From Streptomyces aurantiacus JA 4570 (GTDB taxonomy: Bacteria; Actinomycetota; Actinomycetes; Streptomycetales; Streptomycetaceae): DNA of 36,653 bases. Both the position numbers and the translations under genes were made by a program. The notes beneath the pieces were generated by a model. That model saw only the letters and a list, made by a program, of their open reading frames with translations, ran no database searches and was not told the origin of the DNA. Of the stretch, positions 1-7,062 are shown in pieces. Location of the stretch: contig NZ_AOPZ01000119.1 in the NCBI RefSeq assembly GCF_000414115.1, positions 1 through 36,653 on the forward strand, in the 5' to 3' direction. Position 1 is the first letter of the stretch; each line of letters begins with the position of its first letter.

Positions 1-196
1 CCGCGGCGGCCGCGTCGAGCGCCCGGGCCGCGGCCAGGGCCTGCGCCCCGCCTCCGGCCCGGACCCGGGCGTGCACTCCGTCGGCGAGCAACGTCCCCCG
101 GGACGAGGAGAAGTAGAACGAGCCGGGCAGATAGGCGGCCAGCAGGTCGGCCGCCCGGTGCACGGGTCTCGGGCGCACCAGCGCGGATATGGACAC
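1..196 (-). CDS. dhbC: Isochorismate synthase, N-terminal fragment (DhbC/EntC-like)
   Basis: The open frame on the minus strand starts with GTG at 196-194 and runs off the left edge of the window, giving about 65 residues. GAAAGGA lies about 8 bases upstream of the GTG and serves as the ribosome binding site. The segment with AADLLAAY and GSFYFSSSRGTLLADG matches my memory of the N-terminus of chorismate-binding isochorismate synthases in actinobacterial catechol siderophore clusters. Such enzymes convert chorismate to isochorismate, the first step to 2,3-dihydroxybenzoate. It lies about 150 bases downstream of dhbA on the same strand, which supports the assignment. The catalytic chorismate-binding domain is outside the window, so the call rests on a short stretch plus context. 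Confidence 0.7.
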   Translation of the reverse strand, partial: MSISALVRPRPVHRAADLLAAYLPGSFYFSSSRGTLLADGVHARVRAGGGAQALAAARALDAAAA

Positions 197-296
197 GTCA
201 GGTATTCCTTTCTCAGGCGCGGGGTCGTCGCGTATCGGGCGTGCGGGGCCACGGGTTCAGGTGCCGGGTCCCGTGTCGTGCGCGCAAGGTCGCGCC

Positions 297-374
297 TCTC
301 GGACGCGCGGGGTCGGCGCGCCTTTCGGACGCGCGGGATCGTCGCGGCTCTCAGGCGCGCAGGGTCGCGCCGCC
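297..374. repeat. 26-bp imperfect tandem repeat, three units, overlapping the 3' end of dhbA
   Basis: Units begin at 297, 323 and 349, each starting TCTC or TTTC followed by GGACGCGC or AGGCGCGC and ending in GTCGCG or GGCGCG. A related unit lies at 211-232, next to the ribosome binding site of dhbC. The last unit covers the stop codon and final codons of dhbA. The repeats fill most of the dhbA-dhbC gap. No function is evident. Confidence 0.6.
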
Positions 375-1154
375 GTCGACGAAGAGGTTCTGCATGGTGA
401 TGTGCCGGGCCCGGTCGGAGACCAGGAACAGCACGGCGTCCGCGATGTCGGCGGGCTCGGCGATGCGGCCGAGGGGAATGCCCACCCGGAACTGTTCGGG
501 GCTGCCCGCGATGACCCGCGCGAGGTCGGCCCCTTCCGTCTCGTCCGTCCACAGCTGACGCTGCATCGGGGTGTCGGTCGAGCCGGGCGAGACGACGTTG
601 CACCGGATGCCGTGGCGGGCCACTTCGAGCCCCAGGCAGTGGGTGAGCATGGTGGTCGCGGCCTTGGACGCCGCGTACGCGCCCATGCCGGTGCGGGGGA
701 CGCCCGCGGCGTTGGAGGCGACCGTCACCAGGGACCCGCTCCCGCGCGGCACCATCCTGCGGGCCAGTTCGCGCAGGACGAGGAACACTCCCGTGGTGTT
801 GACGGAGAAGGTGTCCGCCCAGTCCTTGTCGGTGGTCTCGCACAGCGGGCCCGGCCGCAGGATGCCCGCCACGGACACACCGATGCCGATCGGTCCGATG
901 TCGCGCTCGGCCTGGTCGACGACGTCGGCGATCGCGTCGGCGTCCGTCACGTCGGCGACGAAGGGGACGACTCGCCCCTCCGAGCGCTCCGCGAGATCCG
1001 CCAGGCCGTCCGCGTCGATGTCGACGGCGGCGACGGCGGCGCCCTCGCGGACCAGCCCGTCGACCACGGCGGCGCCGATTCCTCGGGCCGCGCCGGTGAC
1101 CAGCGCGACCGGGGCCGAGCCTGAGCCCGAGCCCTCCTCATCCCGGGCAAACAC
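351..1154 (-). CDS. dhbA: 2,3-dihydro-2,3-dihydroxybenzoate dehydrogenase (SDR family)
   Basis: This 267-residue short-chain dehydrogenase should oxidise 2,3-dihydro-2,3-dihydroxybenzoate to 2,3-dihydroxybenzoate with NAD+, supplying the aryl unit of a catechol siderophore. The Rossmann motif TGAARGIG is at residues 20-27 and the catalytic set is Ser147, Tyr160 and Lys164 (YAASK). The C-terminal half carries the EntA/DhbA-like signature RCNVVSPGSTDTPMQ, which separates it from general SDRs. The start is GTG at 1154, preceded by a run of G. It is the first gene after an iron-box promoter and is followed on the same strand by an isochorismate synthase start, so iron-repressed co-transcription is expected. 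The N-terminal Asp/Glu/Gly/Ser-rich tail (residues 4-13) is probably disordered. Confidence 0.93.
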   Translation of the reverse strand: MFARDEEGSGSGSAPVALVTGAARGIGAAVVDGLVREGAAVAAVDIDADGLADLAERSEGRVVPFVADVTDADAIADVVDQAERDIGPIGIGVSVAGILRPGPLCETTDKDWADTFSVNTTGVFLVLRELARRMVPRGSGSLVTVASNAAGVPRTGMGAYAASKAATTMLTHCLGLEVARHGIRCNVVSPGSTDTPMQRQLWTDETEGADLARVIAGSPEQFRVGIPLGRIAEPADIADAVLFLVSDRARHITMQNLFVDGGATLRA

Positions 1155-1174
1155 GCTTTACCCCCCTCGCTCGG

Positions 1175-1216
1175 TTAAGTAAGGCTAACCTAACTAGAGG
1201 GGGCGAGGATATGCAA
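1175..1216 (-). promoter_or_regulatory. Iron box (DmdR1/IdeR type) overlapping the dhbA promoter
   Basis: On the minus strand, 1193-1175 reads TTAGGTTAGCCTTACTTAA, which matches 17 of 19 positions of the actinobacterial iron-box palindrome TTAGGTTAGGCTAACCTAA. A candidate -35 TTGCAT (1216-1211) is separated by 18 bases from a -10 TAGGTT (1192-1187), and the -10 lies inside the iron box. The box ends about 20 bases before the dhbA start. The layout fits repression by Fe(II)-loaded DmdR/IdeR blocking RNA polymerase. The box match is directly visible; the -35/-10 assignment is an inference. Confidence 0.88.
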
Positions 1217-1301
1217 GCGGGCTATGCGTTGCATGACTGGCTGACACATGACTCGACGTCACATAGGCGACTCGGAGGCTCTGTTGGGGGGCGAACACAG
1301 G

Positions 1302-1333
1302 CAAGGCCCGGGTGCCATGACACCCGGGCCTTG
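1302..1333 (-). terminator. Hairpin terminator downstream of recQ
   Basis: CAAGGCCCGGGTG (1302-1314) pairs perfectly with CACCCGGGCCTTG (1321-1333) across a 6-base loop. No T-run follows, as is common in Streptomyces. It lies about 90 bases past the recQ stop and upstream of the dhbA promoter, so it should insulate the iron-regulated operon from recQ transcription. Confidence 0.8.
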
Positions 1334-1343
1334 AGGAACTCCG

Positions 1344-1418
1344 TACGAGGAGCTGCTGACGAGGCACTCCTTACGAGGAGCTGCTGACGAGGGCTGCACA
1401 CGAGGAGCCGCTCACCTG
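1344..1418. repeat. Tandem direct repeat (28/27-bp spacing) between terminator and recQ stop
   Basis: TACGAGGAGCTGCTGACGAG occurs identically at 1344 and again at 1372, followed by a diverged third copy (CACGAGGAGCCGCTCACC) near 1398. The array ends just before the recQ stop at 1426. It could be a slippage-derived repeat; no known role is recognised. Confidence 0.7.
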
Positions 1419-1425
1419 GGGAAAC

Positions 1426-3585
1426 TCAGCCCGCCGCGGCGAGCACCAGCGGAAGCACCCCGTCGGCGCCCGCCCGGCGCAGCAGGCGGGCGGCGACCGC
1501 GAGCGTCCACCCGGAGTCGGTGTAGTCGTCCACGAGCAGCACGGGCCCGGAAGCGGCGGCCAGCGCGCCCGCCAGCTCATCGGAGACGGCGAAGGCGCCG
1601 GACAGTTCCCGGAGGCGTTGGGCGGAGTTGCTGCGGCGGGTCGCGTGCGCGCCGCCCGGTCCGGTGTACGTCAGCGTCCCCAGGAAGGGGAGGCGGCCGA
1701 CGGTCGCGATGCCCTCGGCGAGGGAACCGACCAGCTGCGGGCGGGCCAGGGACGGCACGGCGACGACGCCCACCGGCCGGGCGCCGGCGTCCGGGGCGTT
1801 CGACGCCCACCCCCCGGGAGAGCGCGCCCAGTCGGCGAGGACGGCCACCGCGGCCCGCAGGACCTCGTCGGGGACCGGGCCGTCGGGCGCGTTCTCGGCG
1901 AGGAGCGGGCGCAGCCGGTTGCCCCAGCCGATGTCCGAGAGCCGCCCCAGGGCACGGCCGGTGGAGCACTGCTCCTTGGCCGGGATGCGGCCCTTGAGTT
2001 CGATGCCCAGCGCGGGCATGCCCGTGGGCCACATCCGGCGCGGCTCGACCTCCACCCCCGGCCGGTCCAGTTCCTTCGCCGCCGCCGTCAGCGTCTGCTC
2101 CGACACGGAGGAATCGACCCAGGGGCCCGCGCAGTTGTCGCAGCGGCCGCACGGGACCGCCCCCTCGTCGTCGAGCTGCCGGCGCAGGAACTCCATCCGG
2201 CACCGGTCCGTGCTCACGTAGTCACGCATGGCCTGCTGCTCGGCGGCCCGCTGCCGCGCCACCCACGCGTACCGCTCCGCGTCGTACACCCATGGCCGGC
2301 CGGTGCTCTCCCAGCCGCCCTTGACCCGCTTGACCGCGCCGTCGACGTCAAGGACCTTCAGCATCGTCTCCAGCCGGCTGCGCCGCAGGTCCACCGCGGC
2401 CTCCAGCGCCGGCACGGACAGCGGCCGGCCCGCGTCCGCGAGGGCCGCGAGGGTCTGGCGGACCTGCTCCTCGGGCGGGAAGGCCGTATCGGCGAAGTAG
2501 CGCCAGATCGCCTCGTCCTCCTTGCCCGGCAGCAGCACCACATCGGCGTGCTCCACGCCGCGTCCGGCGCGGCCCACCTGCTGGTAGTACGCGATCGGGG
2601 ACGACGGCGAACCGAGATGCAGCACGAAGCCCAGGTCCGGCTTGTCGAAGCCCATGCCGAGCGCGGACGTCGCGACCAGCGCCTTGACCCGGTTGGCCAG
2701 CAGGTCCTCCTCGGCCTGCAGCCGGTCGGCGTTCTCCGTGCGCCCCGTGTAGGAGGCGACGCGGAAGCCGCGCTGGCGCAGATAGGCGGTGGCCTCCTCG
2801 GCCGCGGCCACCGTCAGCGTGTAGATGATCCCCGAGCCCGGCAGCTCGTCCAGATGCTCCGCGAGCCAGGCGAGCCGGTGCGCGGCGTCGGGCAGCCGGA
2901 CCACGCCAAGACGCAGGCTCTCCCGGTCCAGCGCGCCCCGCAGCACCAGCGCCTCCCCCGCGCCCGTGCCCAACTGCTCGGCCACGTCCGCCGTCACCCG
3001 GGCGTTCGCGGTCGCCGTCGTGGCAAGCACCGGCACGCCGGGGGCCAGGTCGGCGAGCATCGCCCGCAGCCGTCGGTAGTCGGGGCGGAAGTCGTGTCCC
3101 CAGTCGGAGATGCAGTGCGCCTCGTCGACCACGAGGAGGCCGGTCGTGGCCGCGAGCTTGGGCAGCAGCTGCTCACGGAAGTCGACCGAGTTGAGCCGCT
3201 CGGGACTCACGAGGAGCACGTCGGTCTCACCGCGCTCCACCTCTCCGTAGATGGCGTCCCACTCCTCCGGGTTGGCGGAGTTGATGGTGCGCGCCCGGAT
3301 ACCGGCCCGCTCGGCCGCCCCCACCTGGTTCCGCATCAGCGCGAGCAGCGGCGAGACGATCACGGTCGGTCCGGAGCCGCGCCGGCGCAGCAGCGCGGTG
3401 GCGACGAAGTACACCGCGGACTTGCCCCACCCCGTCCGCTGCACCACCAGGGCCCGCCGCCGCTCGTTGACCAGGGCCGCCACCGCCTGCCACTGGTCCT
3501 CCCGCAGCCGCGCCGAGCCGCCCGGATCACCGACCAGCTCGGCGAGAATGGTGTCGGCTTCGGTGCGCAGCTCCAGATCGTCCAT
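1426..3585 (-). CDS. recQ: RecQ-type ATP-dependent DNA helicase with C-terminal phosphoribosyltransferase-like domain
   Basis: An SF2 3'-5' DNA helicase of about 719 residues. Counting from the ATG at 3585 it shows Walker A (RTGWGKS, about 50-56), a DEAH box (about 154-157), the RecQ arginine-finger region QQVGRAGR near 335, and a zinc-binding RecQ-C region with Cys462 and the cluster CGRCDNC (479-485). The last ~110 residues are not an HRDC domain. They hold VLLVDDYTDSGWT (about 682-694), the signature of a type I phosphoribosyltransferase PRPP loop, preceded by VVAVPS as in ComF-like proteins. An upstream GTG at 3627 would add 14 residues; I prefer 3585 because MDDLELRTEAD looks like the family N-terminus and GGGGG precedes it. 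It is divergent from the 3888 gene. The role of the PRTase module is unknown. Confidence 0.92.
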   Translation of the reverse strand: MDDLELRTEADTILAELVGDPGGSARLREDQWQAVAALVNERRRALVVQRTGWGKSAVYFVATALLRRRGSGPTVIVSPLLALMRNQVGAAERAGIRARTINSANPEEWDAIYGEVERGETDVLLVSPERLNSVDFREQLLPKLAATTGLLVVDEAHCISDWGHDFRPDYRRLRAMLADLAPGVPVLATTATANARVTADVAEQLGTGAGEALVLRGALDRESLRLGVVRLPDAAHRLAWLAEHLDELPGSGIIYTLTVAAAEEATAYLRQRGFRVASYTGRTENADRLQAEEDLLANRVKALVATSALGMGFDKPDLGFVLHLGSPSSPIAYYQQVGRAGRGVEHADVVLLPGKEDEAIWRYFADTAFPPEEQVRQTLAALADAGRPLSVPALEAAVDLRRSRLETMLKVLDVDGAVKRVKGGWESTGRPWVYDAERYAWVARQRAAEQQAMRDYVSTDRCRMEFLRRQLDDEGAVPCGRCDNCAGPWVDSSVSEQTLTAAAKELDRPGVEVEPRRMWPTGMPALGIELKGRIPAKEQCSTGRALGRLSDIGWGNRLRPLLAENAPDGPVPDEVLRAAVAVLADWARSPGGWASNAPDAGARPVGVVAVPSLARPQLVGSLAEGIATVGRLPFLGTLTYTGPGGAHATRRSNSAQRLRELSGAFAVSDELAGALAAASGPVLLVDDYTDSGWTLAVAARLLRRAGADGVLPLVLAAAG

Positions 3586-3887
3586 GCCCCCATGCAACCC
3601 GATGGCACTGACAATCGGCGAACCCACCCGCTCAAGGGAGTGTTACCACTGGTCCCGGCCGTACGGGCGGGAAGCGGGCTTGGACGAGGTGCCCCGTGGG
3701 CAGGGATATGCGAGACGTATCGCCGGATACGGGGCGACGGCTTCAATTGCTCGTTGCCGCAAGCCAATACGACGGGAAGAATTGGAAGTGCTCCCGCGCG
3801 GCTCCCGTGGTCCGGTAGGGCTGTGCCGCGGTGCGCCCCCAAGTCCGACGCCGCCCTCTGCGGGGGCGTGCAGCCGAAGGGAGGAAC
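3586..3887. other. Intergenic promoter region between recQ and the divergent gene at 3888
   Basis: About 300 bases with no convincing gene. It must hold both divergent promoters, but no clear -35/-10 pair stands out. CGTATC-GCCG-GATACG (3716-3731) is a perfect 6-4-6 inverted repeat and a candidate operator about 130 bases upstream of the recQ start. Confidence 0.5.
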
Positions 3888-4526
3888 GTGACCTTCGGAT
3901 TCACTCCGTCCGCCGCGGCGCCGTCGCCGAATCCCGCGGCCGTCGCGGCGATACCTGATTCCGGTGAGCCGCTCACGCGCATGCTCGAGCCCGCGGAGTG
4001 GTCGGCCGCCGAGATCCCGCTGCTGCGTGACCCCCGCGAGGTCGTGAGCGGTCTGCACGCCCGCCACCGGCCCACTCCGGCCACGGCGGTCGTGGCCGTC
4101 CTCGACCAGGAGGAGCGGGTCAGGGCGTCCGCGTCGTTCGCGCGGCGTGCGAGCGTGGCCGACGGCTGGGTGTTCCGCAACGCGCTGCTCGCGCAGCTGC
4201 GCCGCGTCATCCCGCACGACCTGCGCCGCCGCACCCCGGTGCGTACGGCCGTCCTGCTCTACTGCCGTGACGGCGACGGGCGTTGGACCCAGGAGGACGG
4301 CGCCTGGATGTGGGGGCTGCGGGACGCGTGCACGCTGCACGGGCTGCGGTGCGGGGCGTACATCACCCTGACCCGGGACGGTTGGCAGGTGCTCGGCGAG
4401 GGGCGCGGGGGCCGTCGGCCGAGCGCCGGTTCACCCCCCGAGGACCTCTCTGCCGCCGATGCGCCTCCGCAGCCGCGGATGGGCGGCGCGGCGTCTGAGT
4501 TGTTACGTCGCGCCTCCGCACGCTGA
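3888..4526 (+). CDS. Conserved unknown protein, possible degenerate RadC/JAB-like fold
   Basis: A 212-residue protein. The GTG at 3888 follows GGGAGGA with 2 bases between, which decides the start. The N-terminal ~25 residues are Pro/Ala-rich. The core (about residues 30-175) contains REVVSGLHARH, AVVAVLDQEERV, WVFRNALLAQL and then YCRDGDGRWTQEDG followed by GLRDACTLHGLRCGAYITLTRDGW. By eye this order resembles RadC/JAB proteins, where the equivalent segments are a strand with LD, an R-x-AL helix, the HNHPSGDP..S..D metal site and a GI.VLDHIIVG strand. The zinc-binding His residues are absent, so a metal-dependent peptidase activity is unlikely. Beyond about residue 175 it is a low-complexity tail. 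It is divergent from recQ. The protein is real on codon grounds; its function is unknown. Confidence 0.8.
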   Translation: MTFGFTPSAAAPSPNPAAVAAIPDSGEPLTRMLEPAEWSAAEIPLLRDPREVVSGLHARHRPTPATAVVAVLDQEERVRASASFARRASVADGWVFRNALLAQLRRVIPHDLRRRTPVRTAVLLYCRDGDGRWTQEDGAWMWGLRDACTLHGLRCGAYITLTRDGWQVLGEGRGGRRPSAGSPPEDLSAADAPPQPRMGGAASELLRRASAR

Positions 4527-4593
4527 CCCGCCTCCACCCGCTGACCCGACTCCGTACGCTGGCCCGGCTCCGTACGTCGACCCGATTCCGTAC
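4522..4593. repeat. 18-bp tandem repeat, four units, spanning the stop of the 3888 gene
   Basis: Units start at 4522, 4540, 4558 and 4576. The second unit is GCTGACCCGACTCCGTAC, and the third and fourth differ from it at two and three positions; the first is the most diverged. The array starts on the last codons of the upstream gene and runs into the intergenic region. The 18-bp period equals six codons, yet no frame here belongs to a supported gene. Confidence 0.8.
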
Positions 4594-4751
4594 GCCGGGC
4601 GCGGGACCGAGCCGGACACCAGCACCGAGCACACCGACGGCGCGCATCACACGCGCGTACCACGCACCGCACCACGACACCACGCATGCGCATGGGCCCG
4701 CGCCTGCGGCCGGAGCGCCGCGCACCGCCCGCGGACGTGCGCAGGGTGGCG

Positions 4752-4779
4752 CGTGGCGCCGCGACACATCGGCGCCGCG
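4752..4779. terminator. Bidirectional hairpin between convergent genes
   Basis: CGTGGCGCCG (4752-4761) pairs with CGGCGCCGCG (4770-4779), one G-T pair included, around an 8-base loop. It lies between the + strand gene ending at 4526 and the - strand gene ending at 4802. No T-run is present. Confidence 0.5.
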
Positions 4780-4801
4780 GCGTGCCCGCCGGGCGAAGGC
4801 G

Positions 4802-5473
4802 TCAGACGCCCGCGCCCAGCATCGCGTTGATCCGCTGCGGATCGCCGCAGACGACCAGCAGGGCTCCGGCCCGGGTGAGCGCCGTCGGCAGGGCCGCCAC
4901 GGCGACCTCCTCGCTGCCGCCGTTCAGGGCCACGACGACCACGGGGCGGGCGGCGGCACGGTGCAGAGCGGCGGCGCCGGCGTAGAACACGTCGTCGCCC
5001 GCGTCGTGCTGAGCCCAGTAGGCGTCCTCGCCGAAGGACAGCTCGTGCGTGGCCCACGGGTGGAGTTCGCCCGTGGTGATCACCAGGACGTCGCCGGGAG
5101 CGCGACCCGAGTCGAGCAGCAGGTCGACGGCTTCCTCGGCGGCGTCCAGGGCGCCTTCGACGGAAGCCGGGATCAGCTGGATCTGCGGGACCTCGGCGGC
5201 GGCGCCGGTGGTGGAAGTTTCGGGGACAGCCGGAGCCGTCGGCTCCGGCCTGGCGGCCTGGGCGGTGGGCCCGGGCTTGACGGCCGGTTCACGCGTCGCG
5301 CGCTGCGCGGGCGGCATCGGCCGTGCGGGACCGGGACGTCCGGGCCGCGACGGCGCCGCGGGACGCGGGCCGGGTACGGGGCGGGGGGTCGGCGCGGTAC
5401 GGCTGTTGGCCGGCGTGGCGCGGGGACCCTGGGCACTCTCGTGAATCTGAGGCTCCTCGGGAATGAGAGGCAT
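4802..5473 (-). CDS. Conserved unknown protein with a Pro/Ala-rich N-terminus and a helicase-C-like domain
   Basis: About 223 residues from an ATG at 5473; the start is uncertain because no strong ribosome binding site is seen, and an upstream in-frame start at 5551 would add 26 residues. Residues 10 to about 95 are Pro/Arg/Ala-rich and probably disordered. The last ~125 residues form a folded domain with IQLIPASVEGALDAAEEAV, DVLVITTGE, VVVVALNGG and ALPTALTRAGALLVVCGDP. The last block resembles motif VI of UvrD-type SF1 helicases (the VALTRAR..LVVVGDP pattern), but the Arg after ALTRA is Gly here. No Walker A or B is present, so on its own it cannot be a helicase. It lies 77 bases downstream of rnhB on the same strand and may be co-transcribed with it. 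Confidence 0.75.
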   Translation of the reverse strand: MPLIPEEPQIHESAQGPRATPANSRTAPTPRPVPGPRPAAPSRPGRPGPARPMPPAQRATREPAVKPGPTAQAARPEPTAPAVPETSTTGAAAEVPQIQLIPASVEGALDAAEEAVDLLLDSGRAPGDVLVITTGELHPWATHELSFGEDAYWAQHDAGDDVFYAGAAALHRAAARPVVVVALNGGSEEVAVAALPTALTRAGALLVVCGDPQRINAMLGAGV

Positions 5474-5550
5474 GCGTTGTTGTCTATCAAACGCCGACGC
5501 GACACGCGTCGGCGGGTGGCACATGAGTGCGACCGGAACTGCGGAAAACA

Positions 5551-6252
5551 TCAGAAGTCAAAGCCGAGCTGGCCCTCGATTTCCGGAACGTTTCCCTCCG
5601 CCCAGGTGCGGGCTTTCTTGAGGTGCCGCCACTGGGGCAGCGCATCAAGATACGCCCACGTGAGCCGGTGGTAGGGAGTGGGTCCCCGTTCCGCCAGCGC
5701 GGCCTTGTGCACCGGCGACGGATAACCGGCGTTGGCCGCAAAACCGAAGTCTGCATGGTCGATGCCCAGTTCGGCCATCATTTTGTCGCGCCGAACCTTG
5801 GCGATCACCGACGCCGCGGCGACGGCCACGCAGGACTGATCGCCCTTGATGACCGTACGGACCCGCCACGGCGTCCCGAGATAGTCGTGCTTCCCGTCGA
5901 GAATGACCGCTTCCGGACGGACCGGCAGCCCTTCGAGGGCGCGGCAGGCGGCCAGCCGCAGCGCGGCGGTCATGCCCAGGTCGTCGATCTCCTCGTGCGA
6001 GGCATGGCCCAGGGCGTGTGCCGTCACCCAGCCCTCCAGCTCCTCGGCGAGCTCGGCACGCCGCTTGGGGCTGATCAGCTTGGAGTCGGTGAGTCCGGTG
6101 GGCGGCCTACGCAGTCCCGTCACCGCCGCACAGACGGTGACCGGTCCCGCCCACGCTCCGCGTCCGACTTCGTCGACACCGGCGACGATCTTCGCTCCGG
6201 TGGTAGCGCGAAGGGAGCGCTCGACGGTGTGGGTGGGTGCTTCGTACGGCAT
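5551..6252 (-). CDS. rnhB: Ribonuclease HII
   Basis: A 233-residue type 2 RNase H that nicks RNA in RNA-DNA hybrids, including single misincorporated ribonucleotides. The N-terminal active-site block [14 protein letters not shown] (about residues 25-38) supplies the first Asp-Glu pair and the GRG loop. A further catalytic Asp is in VILDGKHD (about 117-124), and [10 protein letters not shown] is the usual substrate-contact region. The C-terminal segment with [21 protein letters not shown] is also typical. Length matches the family. It is downstream of a tetR gene on the same strand with about a 70-base gap, and upstream of the 4802 gene. Confidence 0.96.
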   Translation of the reverse strand: MPYEAPTHTVERSLRATTGAKIVAGVDEVGRGAWAGPVTVCAAVTGLRRPPTGLTDSKLISPKRRAELAEELEGWVTAHALGHASHEEIDDLGMTAALRLAACRALEGLPVRPEAVILDGKHDYLGTPWRVRTVIKGDQSCVAVAAASVIAKVRRDKMMAELGIDHADFGFAANAGYPSPVHKAALAERGPTPYHRLTWAYLDALPQWRHLKKARTWAEGNVPEIEGQLGFDF

Positions 6253-6321
6253 GGCGTCATCAGCCTACGCCGCCGATGACCACTCGCGACACCCCGGTTC
6301 GCCGAGCCCCGGCCGAGGCCC

Positions 6322-6936
6322 TCACGGGCGCAGCAGCGGCATCATGACCTGGTCGATGAGGCTGACGAATTCCTCGTCGGGCCATTCGCTCCCGCACACC
6401 TTGGAGCGATACATCATCATCGCCGGAATCACATCACAGACGTACTGGTCGGTCGCTCCGGAACGCACCTCTCCGCGCTCCATTCCTCGCCGCATGACCT
6501 GCCTGATGAGTTCCACACTCGGCTCGATGACACCTTCGACGATCACGCCGTGGAAGCGTTCGGCGGTTGCCGTGTCGCATTCGTGAAGAACGGCCATCAG
6601 GGCATAGCCGGGCCTCGACGTCATGGCCGCGCGCATCTGTCGGCACAATTGCAGCAGGTCCTCGCGGACGCTTCCGCAGTCCGGAACGTCGTCGACCTTG
6701 GGCAGGCCGGCCTGGAGGGCATTGACGACGAGATCCTCCTTGGACGGCCAGCGGCGGTAGACCGCCGCCTTTCCCGTCTGCGCGCCCGCGGCCACGCCCT
6801 CCATCGTCAGTCCGCTCCAGCCGACCGTACTGAGCTGTTCCAGCGCGGACTCGAGGATCGCGCGTTCCAGCACGGGGCCCCGACGGCGCGAGGCGACCGC
6901 CTGAGCGGAGGCGGACGTCCAACGCGAAGTAACCAT
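6322..6936 (-). CDS. TetR-family transcriptional repressor
   Basis: A 204-residue regulator. The ATG at 6936 has CGGAGATG about 10 bases upstream; a TTG at 6957 would add seven residues. The N-terminal helix-turn-helix is visible in SGLTMEGVAAGAQTGKAAVYRRW followed by PSKEDLV, the usual TetR recognition-helix and helix-4 layout. The C-terminal ligand domain resembles the TetR_C_11/C_16-like efflux regulators that end in an L-I-D-Q-V pattern. It is transcribed divergently from a DHA2 efflux pump with two matching palindromes between them, so it most likely represses the pump and itself. The inducer is unknown. Confidence 0.92.
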   Translation of the reverse strand: MVTSRWTSASAQAVASRRRGPVLERAILESALEQLSTVGWSGLTMEGVAAGAQTGKAAVYRRWPSKEDLVVNALQAGLPKVDDVPDCGSVREDLLQLCRQMRAAMTSRPGYALMAVLHECDTATAERFHGVIVEGVIEPSVELIRQVMRRGMERGEVRSGATDQYVCDVIPAMMMYRSKVCGSEWPDEEFVSLIDQVMMPLLRP

Positions 6937-6971
6937 CTGCACATCTCCGTTGAGCAATCAAGGTAGCCCTC

Positions 6972-6991
6972 AGTGAACGCTTGCGTTCACT
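6972..6991. promoter_or_regulatory. TetR operator 1
   Basis: AGTGAACGC-TT-GCGTTCACT is a perfect 9-2-9 inverted repeat 36 bases upstream of the tetR start. The same half-site recurs in operator 2, so both are likely bound by the adjacent TetR protein. Confidence 0.85.
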
Positions 6992-7019
6992 GTCAGGGTT
7001 TCACTACCGTAAGCGCGAC

Positions 7020-7039
7020 AGTGAACGTCTGCGTTCACT
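7020..7039. promoter_or_regulatory. TetR operator 2
   Basis: AGTGAACG-TCT-GCGTTCACT has the same outer half-sites as operator 1, with one central mismatch. The centres of the two operators are 48 bp apart, and this one ends 23 bases before the pump start codon, so bound repressor would block pump transcription. Confidence 0.85.
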
Positions 7040-7062
7040 AACGCTCTTGTGGGGGACCCATA

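Noticed and set aside
297..1418. CRISPR array suggested by regular repeats
   Set aside because: The repeats are head-to-tail without unique spacers, few in number and partly coding; no cas genes are present.
1618..3891. 757-residue open frame on the + strand opposite recQ
   Set aside because: It is antisense to a well-supported helicase, is Arg/Gly/His/Pro-rich and shows no family blocks; such frames are expected in GC-rich DNA.
4459..4830. 123-residue + strand frame through the 18-bp repeats
   Set aside because: No ribosome binding site and no conserved segment; the Pro-rich stretch comes only from the repeat.
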